Origin: Roseburia sp.
Lineage (GTDB): Bacteria > Bacillota > Clostridia > Lachnospirales > Lachnospiraceae
Length of the DNA: 58,373 bases
Reading direction: 5' to 3'
NCBI GenBank assembly: GCA_026168605.1
Contig: JAPFDX010000032.1
Span: forward strand, 1-58,373
The notes below the pieces were generated by a model. That model had not been told where the DNA came from. It did not search any database and saw only the letters and a list, made by a program, of their open reading frames with translations. Each line of letters starts with the position of its first letter. The stretch's first letter is position 1. Below are positions 5,264-13,204 of this stretch, piece after piece. The translations under genes and the position numbers were made by a program.

Positions 5264-7597
5264 TTATCCGACTGCCACAAGGTATCTGCCAACGCACCTA
5301 CTATCCTCATTCTGATCCATGTCAGGGCAGAAACCGTACTGCTCCACCGCCAGCTCCATGGCTTTCTCCTTCGGAACGGGCGCGGGAAGCGCAAATTCCA
5401 GTTCATCGTGTGTCAGTACCGCAGGCACGGCGCCGTACTGCTGCGCCCAGTATTTTGCAACCGCCATCAGTTCCGGCGTGTCGGGACAATCGTTCCAGTT
5501 CCCGAATGGCAGCCATACAAAAATCTCCCACGGATTCTTCACTGGGATTTTTGCCAGAATAAGCGGATATGTCATATCTGTGCCATGATCCCAGTAACTG
5601 CTGAAACGGTTATTTGCATACCCTCCTTCCATCTCGCCCAGCATTTCCTCCCAGTCCATATCGTCGTCTTCTGCCTCCTCCTGACGGTCTCCCACCAGAT
5701 CAGCCAGAACCGCTCTGCCATCCTTCAGGGGCATTTCCAACATCGCCCGCCTGTATTTTTCGACCTGCTCCGGATCAAAAGCATAACCGCCAGCACCGTC
5801 GCTGTCCGGATCAGAGTTCATGATCAGACATTCCCACAAAATCTCATCCACCTTGATGAGCACGGGAAGAAATCCCTCCCTTGCGCCCTCACGTCTGGCA
5901 TAGCTGAGTGCCGCCGTGATCGGGTCGTCGTCCCGCATCGGCGGAAAATACTCGCACCGGTCATCGCCGCCCAGGTAGTCCATCATCGCCACTGCCAGTT
6001 TTGACGGAGCGGTATGACCAGAAAATTCCTGCTCCTTCCAGTTGCCCAAGCGTTTATCCAGAAACTGTGCCTCCTCCTGGCTCTCCTGCGTCCCCGCTTT
6101 GGCATCCTCACCAACGACCAGCGTCACCATCTGCGTGTCCCGCCGGAATACACGGAAACCTGCCCACGGCAGACCGCTTCCTGCAAAAAATTCCCCTGCC
6201 TTATTCAGAGCTGCCGTCAGATCCCATGCGATAAAGTCCACATAACCGTAGGAAACACCGGTTGCTCCACCGGTCAAGGTAAGCACATCCTCACCAAGAT
6301 TTTCCGCCAGCTCCGTTTCAAGTCTGTCCCGAAAATCAAATATCTGCTGTGTTCTGTCTTCACCGGAAAAACCATCCAGCGGATAGCAGAAAAATCCTGC
6401 CACGGCACCATCCACATGAAGCATATCCATGCTGTCGCTTTCCCCGTCCAGATATTCGCCGATCAGCGGCACGCAGCAGGTAGAACCGACGATCACATCC
6501 GTCCGCCAGTCGGCATCCGGGCTTTCGTCGGGCTCCATCCGGTATGCACTGTAATGGCAGGACTCCGGATCAGTCGAAAGGTCAAACCCCATATCACGCA
6601 GAATCCCCGGCAATTCGGAGAGCAGGGCAGACGGCTCCCCCTTTGGTTCTTTCATCACATGAAAGCCGTCAATATACCGCATAGAGGGAATCTCCCCCAG
6701 CACCTGATCGGTGATCGTCGCGAGCATCCACCATGCACGGTTCTCATCCTCCCCAAGCAGCGGCAAAAGTTTTTCGCTGTACAGAGCCAGTCTTACACTG
6801 GTGTCGCCCAGCTTTTCTACCCAGATCCTCACATCATCACCGGAAATTTCCCAGCCGTTGATCTGCAGACCAATGTTCTCCGTCGACTGGCGTCCCACTA
6901 AAATATTCCAATGCTCCAACACTTCATCCGGAACATGGCGCAGAAGATAGAGCAGTTCAAAAAGCTTCACCTGATCCCCCTCCGGGGTTAAGATCAGCTC
7001 ATACTTTTCCCCATTGAACCCCATCTCAAAACAAATATTCTCAAAAGAATGGTTCAGGATCTTGTCACATCTGGCGATCAGCTCGTCCCCGTGCTCATGC
7101 TTTCTGTCCTCATCCATCATGCGGCGCAGTTCTGCCTCCCCCTCCAAAAAGGCATTCCACATCTGAACCGACCGCTGTCTGAAATTTTTCTCAAACCGTG
7201 GCAGACTCAGGCGATCTCTGCAATCGTCGATGAGCATATCGATTTCTTCCCCGCTGTTAAGTCCCGGGGCGTCGCCGGGATGCAGCTTGCGCGCCCTCTG
7301 AAAATACTGTAGGGCGACCCCCTCCTGATCCAGATAATAATAGGCATACCCCATGCGGAAGTTCCAGGAATAATCCTCCTCAAGCTCATCCCTGTAAGGC
7401 TGCATCAGCGCAATAGCACGGCGGAGCAACTCCCTTCCCTCCGGCGTTTCCGGATCTGCCAGATTGTTGTAAGCCCTCGCCAGTTCCAGATCCATTTCCC
7501 GCGTGCGCTCCTCCTTCGGGATTGCCTCTAAAATGTCCGCGATTTCTCTGTGCCTATCCTCCTCATGCCATTTCTGGCACTGTTTTAGTAATTCCAT
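5264..7597 (-). CDS. TPR-containing protein with C-terminal DUF4253-like domain, 777 aa
   Basis: No established function. The N-terminal 130 residues are helical and TPR-like (RTREMDLELARAYNNLAD, then WNFRMGYAYYYLDQEGVALQYFQRARKLHPGD). A long middle part is acidic and rich in W and G. The last 110 residues (NPWEIFVWLPFGNWNDCPD, then VAKYWAQQYGAVPAVLTHDE and EQYGFCPDMDQ) resemble DUF4253. The start is the ATG at 7597, eight bases after GGGGGAGG. No signal peptide or membrane segment is seen, so it is cytosolic. The next gene upstream encodes a DUF4241 protein; both families occur around polymorphic-toxin immunity loci, which gives a hint but no proof. Such large acidic proteins could bind a basic partner. 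Confidence 0.75.
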   Translation of the reverse strand: MELLKQCQKWHEEDRHREIADILEAIPKEERTREMDLELARAYNNLADPETPEGRELLRRAIALMQPYRDELEEDYSWNFRMGYAYYYLDQEGVALQYFQRARKLHPGDAPGLNSGEEIDMLIDDCRDRLSLPRFEKNFRQRSVQMWNAFLEGEAELRRMMDEDRKHEHGDELIARCDKILNHSFENICFEMGFNGEKYELILTPEGDQVKLFELLYLLRHVPDEVLEHWNILVGRQSTENIGLQINGWEISGDDVRIWVEKLGDTSVRLALYSEKLLPLLGEDENRAWWMLATITDQVLGEIPSMRYIDGFHVMKEPKGEPSALLSELPGILRDMGFDLSTDPESCHYSAYRMEPDESPDADWRTDVIVGSTCCVPLIGEYLDGESDSMDMLHVDGAVAGFFCYPLDGFSGEDRTQQIFDFRDRLETELAENLGEDVLTLTGGATGVSYGYVDFIAWDLTAALNKAGEFFAGSGLPWAGFRVFRRDTQMVTLVVGEDAKAGTQESQEEAQFLDKRLGNWKEQEFSGHTAPSKLAVAMMDYLGGDDRCEYFPPMRDDDPITAALSYARREGAREGFLPVLIKVDEILWECLIMNSDPDSDGAGGYAFDPEQVEKYRRAMLEMPLKDGRAVLADLVGDRQEEAEDDDMDWEEMLGEMEGGYANNRFSSYWDHGTDMTYPLILAKIPVKNPWEIFVWLPFGNWNDCPDTPELMAVAKYWAQQYGAVPAVLTHDELEFALPAPVPKEKAMELAVEQYGFCPDMDQNEDSRCVGRYLVAVG

Positions 7598-7648
7598 ATA
7601 CATTACCTCCCCCATTCTCATTGGTACTTCTTCCCCTATTGAAAAAGC

Positions 7649-8374
7649 CTACTCCCCATATTCCTCTGCAATATCGATAAAATGGATGTACACTCCGCAG
7701 ATCCTGCCTTCTGCATCATATCCAAAATAGCACGGGTATACACCGTCTCCCCACCCCGAAGCGAAGATGGGAAGGTTACAGTCTGTCCCCGGAACCGTCC
7801 AGTTGAGCCAGTCACCGCCATCCCGCTGGTATCTTGGATGTTCCTTTCCATTCTCCTCCAACAGGTCGCAGAAAAGGTCATTGTAAGGGTCGATATCCTC
7901 ATCTTCCTCCATACGCTTCTCCCAGTATTTTTTGAACGCCTCCTGTGTTTTGACGTCGGCGATACATCCCATACCTGCGTCCACACCAAAACCAAAGAAC
8001 TCGTCCTCCCCGATCTCCTCTTCCAGATACTCGTTCCCGACCATGCCCATCTCGTAGCGGATAGGCTTATGATCGCTGACCGCAACCTTCACACAGGCAT
8101 AGCGGTCTCCATATTTCTCACTCGGCACCACACAGATCCTTACTGGATAACTTCCTGCGGGCACCTTCTGAAGGTAGGGCCGTGCATCCTCTAGTTCGAC
8201 CAGAGGATCGCAGGCCAATATCTCTCCCGTGGGGAAATGCACCATACCCATCTCTATGGTGTCCACTTCCATATTTCCAATCTTCTTCTCCGTGAAGTAA
8301 GCATCCAGATCCGTTCTGCCAACCAGTTTTTCTTTTACCAGCTCGTATTTTTCCATCCATTCTTTTGTCGCCAT
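7649..8374 (-). CDS. DUF4241 domain protein, 241 aa
   Basis: Matches DUF4241 in its conserved blocks: HFPTGEILACDPLVE (near residue 48), VPAGSYPVRICV, GVDAGMGCIADV and FASGWGDGVYPCYFGYDAEG near the C-terminus. The protein is acidic and cytosolic. A strong AAGGAGG precedes the ATG at 8374. It is followed after 51 bases by the TPR/DUF4253-like gene, most likely in one transcript. The biochemical role of DUF4241 is unknown; immunity-type function is only suggested by the company such genes keep. Confidence 0.85.
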   Translation of the reverse strand: MATKEWMEKYELVKEKLVGRTDLDAYFTEKKIGNMEVDTIEMGMVHFPTGEILACDPLVELEDARPYLQKVPAGSYPVRICVVPSEKYGDRYACVKVAVSDHKPIRYEMGMVGNEYLEEEIGEDEFFGFGVDAGMGCIADVKTQEAFKKYWEKRMEEDEDIDPYNDLFCDLLEENGKEHPRYQRDGGDWLNWTVPGTDCNLPIFASGWGDGVYPCYFGYDAEGRICGVYIHFIDIAEEYGE

Positions 8375-8375
8375 T

Positions 8376-10679
8376 TTACTCCTCCTTTTCTCTCCTCAAA
8401 ATCCCCATCAGCACCTTTTCTGGTGTGATCGGAAGCTCTCTGTGCCATACCCCGGTCGCATTGTAAACTGCATGGGCGATTGCCGGGGCGGGCGTATTGA
8501 TCACGACCTCGCCGATGGACTTCGCGCCAAACGGCCCGGTCTTTTCATAGCTTCCCTCAAACTCCACGCGGAGCCTGCCCGTATCCAGGCGCGTCGGGAT
8601 CTTATACTGCATCAGGGAATCCTCGGCGATCCTGCCCTTCGCGTCGTAGTGGATATCCTCATAGAGCGCCATGCCGATCCCCTGCGCCAGTCCTCCCTCG
8701 GTCTGCACCCTGACGAGATTGCTGTTGATCGGCGTCCCGCAGTCAACGACCGCCACATAGTCCAGAAGCTCGACCGCTCCCGTCTCCATATCCACCTCGA
8801 CCTCTGCCATTCCCGCCATAAACGGCGGCGGGGAAACCGGAGACGAATGTGTGACAGTCACCTGCACCGTCTCTGTGTTTCCATTCATGGAACGCTCCGC
8901 GAGCTCTCCCAGAGAAACCTTTTTCCCTCCGTCTGCCGTGGCGACACCGTCCGCCGCAAATATCAGTTCCTGCGGTGGGCAGTCCAGTATCCCCGCTGCG
9001 ATCACGGACATATGCTCCCGAAGCTCTCTGCACGCCTTTTCCACCGCCTTTCCGGTGACGTAGATCGTGCTGGAAGCATACGAGCCGGAATCATACGGGG
9101 AGCTGTCAGAGTCCGCGCCATAGACGATCACGTTGTCCAGGTCGCACTCCATACACTCCGCTGCGATCTGCGCAAGCGTCGTGTCGCAGCCCGTTCCCAT
9201 GTCCGCCGCCCCGATGGAAAGCACATAGAAACCGTCATCGTTCAGCTTGATGGTCGCCGAACCAACGTCCATACCGGAAATACCGGACCCCTGCATCGCC
9301 ATCGCCATACCCTTGGCGCGAACCTTTCCGTTCCCCATATCCTGCCGCAGAGGTTTTTCATCCCAGCCGAACATTTCCTTTGCGCGCGCGACACAGCGGT
9401 CAAGCGCACAGGCATTCATCTGCTCATTATAATAGGACGCCGCCACCTGCCCCTCGCGTATCATATTTTTCTCACGGATGACAGCCGGATCGATCCCAAG
9501 CCTGTCCGCGAGCTCGTTTACCATACTCTCCAGTGCAAAAATCCCCTGCGTCGCGCCATAGCCGCGGTAAGCCCCCGCCGCCTGCACGTTTGTGTAGACA
9601 ACGTCGTACTGAAAACGGAACGCCTCCAGATTCGCGTTGTACAGAGGAATCGATTTATGTCCGGAAAGCCCGACTGTCGTCGGTCCGTGCTCCCCGTACG
9701 CCCCGGTGTTTGACAGCGTGTAGAAATCAACCGCACGGATTGTGCCGTCCCTCATCGCGCCGACCTTTACCCGCATCTCCATCTCATGGCGCGGAGACCC
9801 CGCCGTCTGACTCTCCTGCCTTGTAAAGATAAGCTTCGCGGGCTTTTTTGTCTTCCATGTGACAAACGCCGGAAACACCTCTGTCACACAGGTCTGCTTC
9901 GCCCCGAAACCGCCGCCGATGCGCGGCTTGGAAACACGTATTTTGGACTTCGGAATATCCAGTGCGTGGGCGAGGATCCTGCGCACATGGAATACGATCT
10001 GTGTCGAGCTGACAACGTGCAGCCTGCCGTAGGTATCGATACTTGCGTAGGTGCGGAAGGTCTCCATCATCGCCTGCTGGTTTGCCTTTGTGTGGAAGGT
10101 GTGTTCCAGTACGATCTCGCAGTCCTCCATCACCGTCTGCAGATTTCCGTCCTCATCCACGCCGGACGCGCACAGATTCCGCCGGTTGTCCGCGCCCACT
10201 TCGCAGAGCGCCCTCCAGCTCTCCTCCGGGTGTACCAAAACATCCGCATCCTTCGCCCTGCGGAAATCAAGCACCGGCTCTAACACCTGATACCTGACCT
10301 TTATGAGCTTAAGCGCCCGGTCCACTGCCTTTTCATTTTCTCCCGCAACGATCGCAACCACGTCTCCCACAAACCGCATACGCCTGTCGAGGATCAGTCT
10401 GTCATACGGGCTCGGCTCGGGGTAGGTCTGTCCCGCCATCGTAAAACGCTTTTGCGGCACGTCTTTATAGGTGTAGATTGCCTCGATTCCCGGCACTTTT
10501 TCTGCCGCCCCGGTATCGATCTCCTCGATCAGCGCATGGGCATGAGGACTGTGCAGCAACTTGACGATCAGACAGTCCTTCGGTGCAATATCGTCCAGAT
10601 AGACCGGCTTGCCGCAGACGAGCGCCATCGCATCCTTTTTTCTTATGGGCTGGTTGATCAAAGAAAGCTTTTTCTCCAC
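8376..10679 (-). CDS. Xanthine dehydrogenase-type molybdopterin-binding subunit, 767 aa
   Basis: Large catalytic subunit of a molybdenum hydroxylase that binds the pyranopterin cofactor and hydroxylates an aromatic heterocycle or aldehyde. Visible blocks: GKPVYLDDI at the N-terminus, RIGGGFGAKQ, AYRGYGATQGIFALE, AADMGTGCDTTLAQIAAE, and GPFGAKSIGEVVINTPAPAI near the C-terminus, whose Glu is at the place of the family's catalytic glutamate. The start is probably GTG at 10679, overlapping the upstream stop codon (TAGTG), eight bases after GGGAGGG; the longer frame with an internal ATG is less likely. Last gene of the FAD, FeS, Mo operon. The substrate cannot be told; purines are a guess. No cofactor maturation gene is adjacent. 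Confidence 0.88.
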   Translation of the reverse strand: MEKKLSLINQPIRKKDAMALVCGKPVYLDDIAPKDCLIVKLLHSPHAHALIEEIDTGAAEKVPGIEAIYTYKDVPQKRFTMAGQTYPEPSPYDRLILDRRMRFVGDVVAIVAGENEKAVDRALKLIKVRYQVLEPVLDFRRAKDADVLVHPEESWRALCEVGADNRRNLCASGVDEDGNLQTVMEDCEIVLEHTFHTKANQQAMMETFRTYASIDTYGRLHVVSSTQIVFHVRRILAHALDIPKSKIRVSKPRIGGGFGAKQTCVTEVFPAFVTWKTKKPAKLIFTRQESQTAGSPRHEMEMRVKVGAMRDGTIRAVDFYTLSNTGAYGEHGPTTVGLSGHKSIPLYNANLEAFRFQYDVVYTNVQAAGAYRGYGATQGIFALESMVNELADRLGIDPAVIREKNMIREGQVAASYYNEQMNACALDRCVARAKEMFGWDEKPLRQDMGNGKVRAKGMAMAMQGSGISGMDVGSATIKLNDDGFYVLSIGAADMGTGCDTTLAQIAAECMECDLDNVIVYGADSDSSPYDSGSYASSTIYVTGKAVEKACRELREHMSVIAAGILDCPPQELIFAADGVATADGGKKVSLGELAERSMNGNTETVQVTVTHSSPVSPPPFMAGMAEVEVDMETGAVELLDYVAVVDCGTPINSNLVRVQTEGGLAQGIGMALYEDIHYDAKGRIAEDSLMQYKIPTRLDTGRLRVEFEGSYEKTGPFGAKSIGEVVINTPAPAIAHAVYNATGVWHRELPITPEKVLMGILRREKEE

Positions 10680-11149
10680 TATGCCTGCCCTCCCTTCTGC
10701 CGGCAAAAGGCGAGATACGCCTTAATCCCGCGCATCTGCCCCTCATAGCCGGAGCAGCGGCACAGATTGCCGGAAAGGTATTCCCTGATCTCGTCGTCGG
10801 TCGGGTCTGGATTCTCCCGGAACATCGCGATCGCATTCATCATAAAGCCCGGATTGCAGAAACCGCACTGCTCCGCGCCCTGATCGGCGATATACGCGCC
10901 AAAGCCCTCTGCCTCCTCCTTTAGCCCCTCCAGCGTCACAATATGATGTCCGTCTGCACGGGCGGCTAAGACGCTGCAGGAGAGCACCGGTTTCTCATCC
11001 ATAAACACGGTACACAAGCCGCAGTTAGAAGTCTCGCAGCCGCGCTTGACACTGCTGCACCCCTGCTCCCGCAGGAAATCGATCAGCAGTGTATCCGGCT
11101 CGATCGCCGCACGCACCTTTTTTTCATTGATCCACAATTCAATCTGCAC
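10679..11149 (-). CDS. Molybdenum hydroxylase [2Fe-2S] subunit, 156 aa
   Basis: Electron-transfer subunit of the hydroxylase with two [2Fe-2S] clusters. The plant-ferredoxin-type cluster is bound by C38, C43, C46 and C58 (RGCETSNCGLC); the C-terminal helical cluster by C95, C98, C130 and C132 (EQCGFCNPG, NLCRCSGYEG). Length is typical for XdhC/CoxS-type proteins. It overlaps the FAD subunit gene by 11 bases and its stop overlaps the start of the molybdopterin subunit, so the three are translationally coupled. Confidence 0.93.
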   Translation of the reverse strand: MQIELWINEKKVRAAIEPDTLLIDFLREQGCSSVKRGCETSNCGLCTVFMDEKPVLSCSVLAARADGHHIVTLEGLKEEAEGFGAYIADQGAEQCGFCNPGFMMNAIAMFRENPDPTDDEIREYLSGNLCRCSGYEGQMRGIKAYLAFCRQKGGQA

Positions 11150-11951
11150 GTTCCGCTTCCCCCTCTCTCTCTAAAATCCCGAGCAACGCCCGCTTTGTGA
11201 GCACCTCCACCAGAATACTGCGGTACTCCCCGCTTCCTCTCAGATTGGTTCCGGTCGTCACCCGCTCTCTCACGTATCTGCCAAATGCCACCGCGCTCTC
11301 CTCCCTGATCCCTCCGGCAAGGATGCCGTCGCCGTCACGCACACATACGGCTGGCATCGGGCGCGCACCGATCACACAGCACACCGCCTCCCCGCGCTTT
11401 GCCGCACAGCAGGTCAACACCGGAAAATCCGTCTGTGTGTTCCGCTGTGAGAGGTAAACCATATGTCCCTTCGTCTTTGGCACGAGAATACGCACCAGAA
11501 TATCCCTGTCATGCGGCATTCCGGCAAACTCTTCCAGAGACACGATCCCTCCGTGGTAAAGCTCCACGCGCGCGTCTGCCGCCATAAAAAAAGTCAGCAC
11601 GTCCGAAAATCCGTAACGCCCAAAGATACTTCCCCCAACGGTCGCCAGATTCCGAAACTGCACGCCCACAATGTGGCGCACGCTCTCGCGCGCCGCGCCG
11701 TCTGTCAGCGCATTTAATCCCGTATGCGTCTCGATCTGGCGCAGCGTTACCATCGCGCCGATCCTGTATTCCTCCGGCGTCTCCTCGATCATATCAAGCC
11801 CCAGCCCGGACAGATCGATCGCGGTAGCCACTCTCTTTTTCTCCATTTTTAACCAGAGCATCCCACCGATAATGGCGCTGCTTTTTTTCTGGTTCAGCTC
11901 ATATGCCTGTGCAAGGCTCTCTGCTCTCACATAGTTTTGGATTTCTATCAA
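11139..11951 (-). CDS. Molybdenum hydroxylase FAD-binding subunit, 270 aa
   Basis: Medium subunit carrying FAD, which passes electrons from the iron-sulfur clusters to the acceptor. The FAD-binding signatures are SAIIGGMLWLK (near residue 25) and NLATVGGSIFGRYGFSD (near residue 101); the C-terminal CO dehydrogenase flavoprotein domain follows. Start is TTG at 11951 behind GGGAGG. First gene of the operon, with a good promoter 46 bases upstream, and divergent from a 2-oxoacid:ferredoxin oxidoreductase. Confidence 0.9.
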   Translation of the reverse strand: MIEIQNYVRAESLAQAYELNQKKSSAIIGGMLWLKMEKKRVATAIDLSGLGLDMIEETPEEYRIGAMVTLRQIETHTGLNALTDGAARESVRHIVGVQFRNLATVGGSIFGRYGFSDVLTFFMAADARVELYHGGIVSLEEFAGMPHDRDILVRILVPKTKGHMVYLSQRNTQTDFPVLTCCAAKRGEAVCCVIGARPMPAVCVRDGDGILAGGIREESAVAFGRYVRERVTTGTNLRGSGEYRSILVEVLTKRALLGILEREGEAERAD

Positions 11952-11996
11952 GTTCCTGCTGCCTCCCTTTCTCTTTCGTCAGCTTTTTATATGCAA

Positions 11997-12025
11997 ATTA
12001 TAACAAAGCTTTCCGCATTTGTCAC
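11997..12025 (-). promoter_or_regulatory. Promoter of the molybdenum hydroxylase operon
   Basis: GTGACA (12025-12020) and TATAAT (12002-11997), spacer 17 bases, on the minus strand. Confidence 0.7.
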
Positions 12026-12112
12026 TCTTGCAGGACTTTCTCCGGGCGCAGGAATTTTTTTCAAAAAAATGTGCATACTACCCCTAGATTATGCCAGAAC
12101 AGGAGGAACTTC

Positions 12113-13204
12113 ATGAACGAAAAAACAACGCTCCCCGTGGTCAACGAACACGGCTACTTTGAAATACGCTTAGAGAGCATCGGAGGGCTGGGCGCGAACC
12201 TCTGTGGAAAAATGCTCGGCGAACTCGGCGCCCTGCTGCTTTCCCTCAACTCCTTAAGCTTTTCCAGCTACGGCTCGGAAAAGCGCGGCTCACCCGTCAA
12301 AGCTTATATCCGCTGGTGTGAAAACGAAAAGCCGCTCCGCGTGAACAGCCCCGTGACCCACCCGCACATCCTCGCCCTTTTCCACGAGGGACTGATCGGC
12401 ACCTACCCGGTGCTTGACGGCGTTTCCGTCGATACAAAAATTATCCTGAACACACCGCTCTCCCCGGAGGACGCCGCAGAAAAGCACCACATCACGATGG
12501 GCGAGCTCTACTGTCTGGACGCCCTCGCCATCGCAATGGAATGTAAATCCCGCATCAATATGGTGATGCTCGGCGCGATCGCAAAAGCGTCCGGCTTTAT
12601 TTCCCTTGACGACGCGAAACAGATCTGCCGTGATTCCATCGGAAAGAAATATCCGGCTCTGATCGACGCCAATCTGACCGGGGTCGAGCTCGGCTACACG
12701 CGCCTTGCAAAGGCAGCGGCAGAGCGCAATGTAGAGCCTCTGCCGGAGGGCGGCAGGGAACAGTTCGTGTGGGGCTATGACAACGCTCCCATCGGCGGCG
12801 TCAACCCGCGCATCGGGAGCACGGTCTCCAATAACCTTTCTCCCTCCAGAGAGGGCTACATTCCGCTGTTTCTCCCGGAGAAATGTATCAACTGCGGTCT
12901 GTGCGACTCGACCTGTCCGGATATGGTATTCCAGTTTGCACCGGGCATCTATAAGGGAAAAGAGTGCATGGTAAATCACGGCGTGGACTACTATCACTGC
13001 AAGGGCTGTCTGCGCTGCGTGGAGGTCTGCCCGACAAATGCCCTCGTCACCGCGCTGGAAAAAGACTACCCCGAAAAGCCGCATTTCGTTCCAAACCGGC
13101 ACCTGCTGCCGGACGCCATCACCTATCAGGAGACCGGAGCCAATTCATGGATCACCAGCGACTCGTATCTCGATGAGAAGCGCGTGAACGGCGGCGTTGT
13201 ATGA
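12113..13204 (+). CDS. 2-oxoacid:ferredoxin oxidoreductase, fused gamma-delta subunit, 363 aa
   Basis: Two domains of the pyruvate/2-oxoacid:ferredoxin oxidoreductase family are joined. Residues 10-190 are the gamma domain (YFEIRLESIGGLGANLCGKM, then SSYGSEKRGSPVKAY). Residues 255-330 are the delta domain with two [4Fe-4S] motifs, CINCGLCDSTCPD and CKGCLRCVEVCPTNA. Start is ATG 12113 after AGGAGG. It overlaps the alpha-beta gene by four bases (ATGA). With that partner the total (about 1140 residues) approaches single-chain pyruvate:ferredoxin oxidoreductase but the domain order is different. The substrate (pyruvate, branched ketoacid, indolepyruvate) cannot be read from sequence. Confidence 0.88.
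   Translation: MNEKTTLPVVNEHGYFEIRLESIGGLGANLCGKMLGELGALLLSLNSLSFSSYGSEKRGSPVKAYIRWCENEKPLRVNSPVTHPHILALFHEGLIGTYPVLDGVSVDTKIILNTPLSPEDAAEKHHITMGELYCLDALAIAMECKSRINMVMLGAIAKASGFISLDDAKQICRDSIGKKYPALIDANLTGVELGYTRLAKAAAERNVEPLPEGGREQFVWGYDNAPIGGVNPRIGSTVSNNLSPSREGYIPLFLPEKCINCGLCDSTCPDMVFQFAPGIYKGKECMVNHGVDYYHCKGCLRCVEVCPTNALVTALEKDYPEKPHFVPNRHLLPDAITYQETGANSWITSDSYLDEKRVNGGVV

Noticed and set aside
8442-9713. Long plus-strand frame of 423 codons opposite the molybdopterin subunit
   Set aside because: The protein is rich in Arg, His and Pro as expected of an antisense shadow in GC-rich DNA; the minus strand carries the clear family motifs.
12290-13102. Minus-strand frame opposite the gamma-delta oxidoreductase gene
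   Set aside because: Antisense shadow; the plus strand has both ferredoxin cluster motifs.
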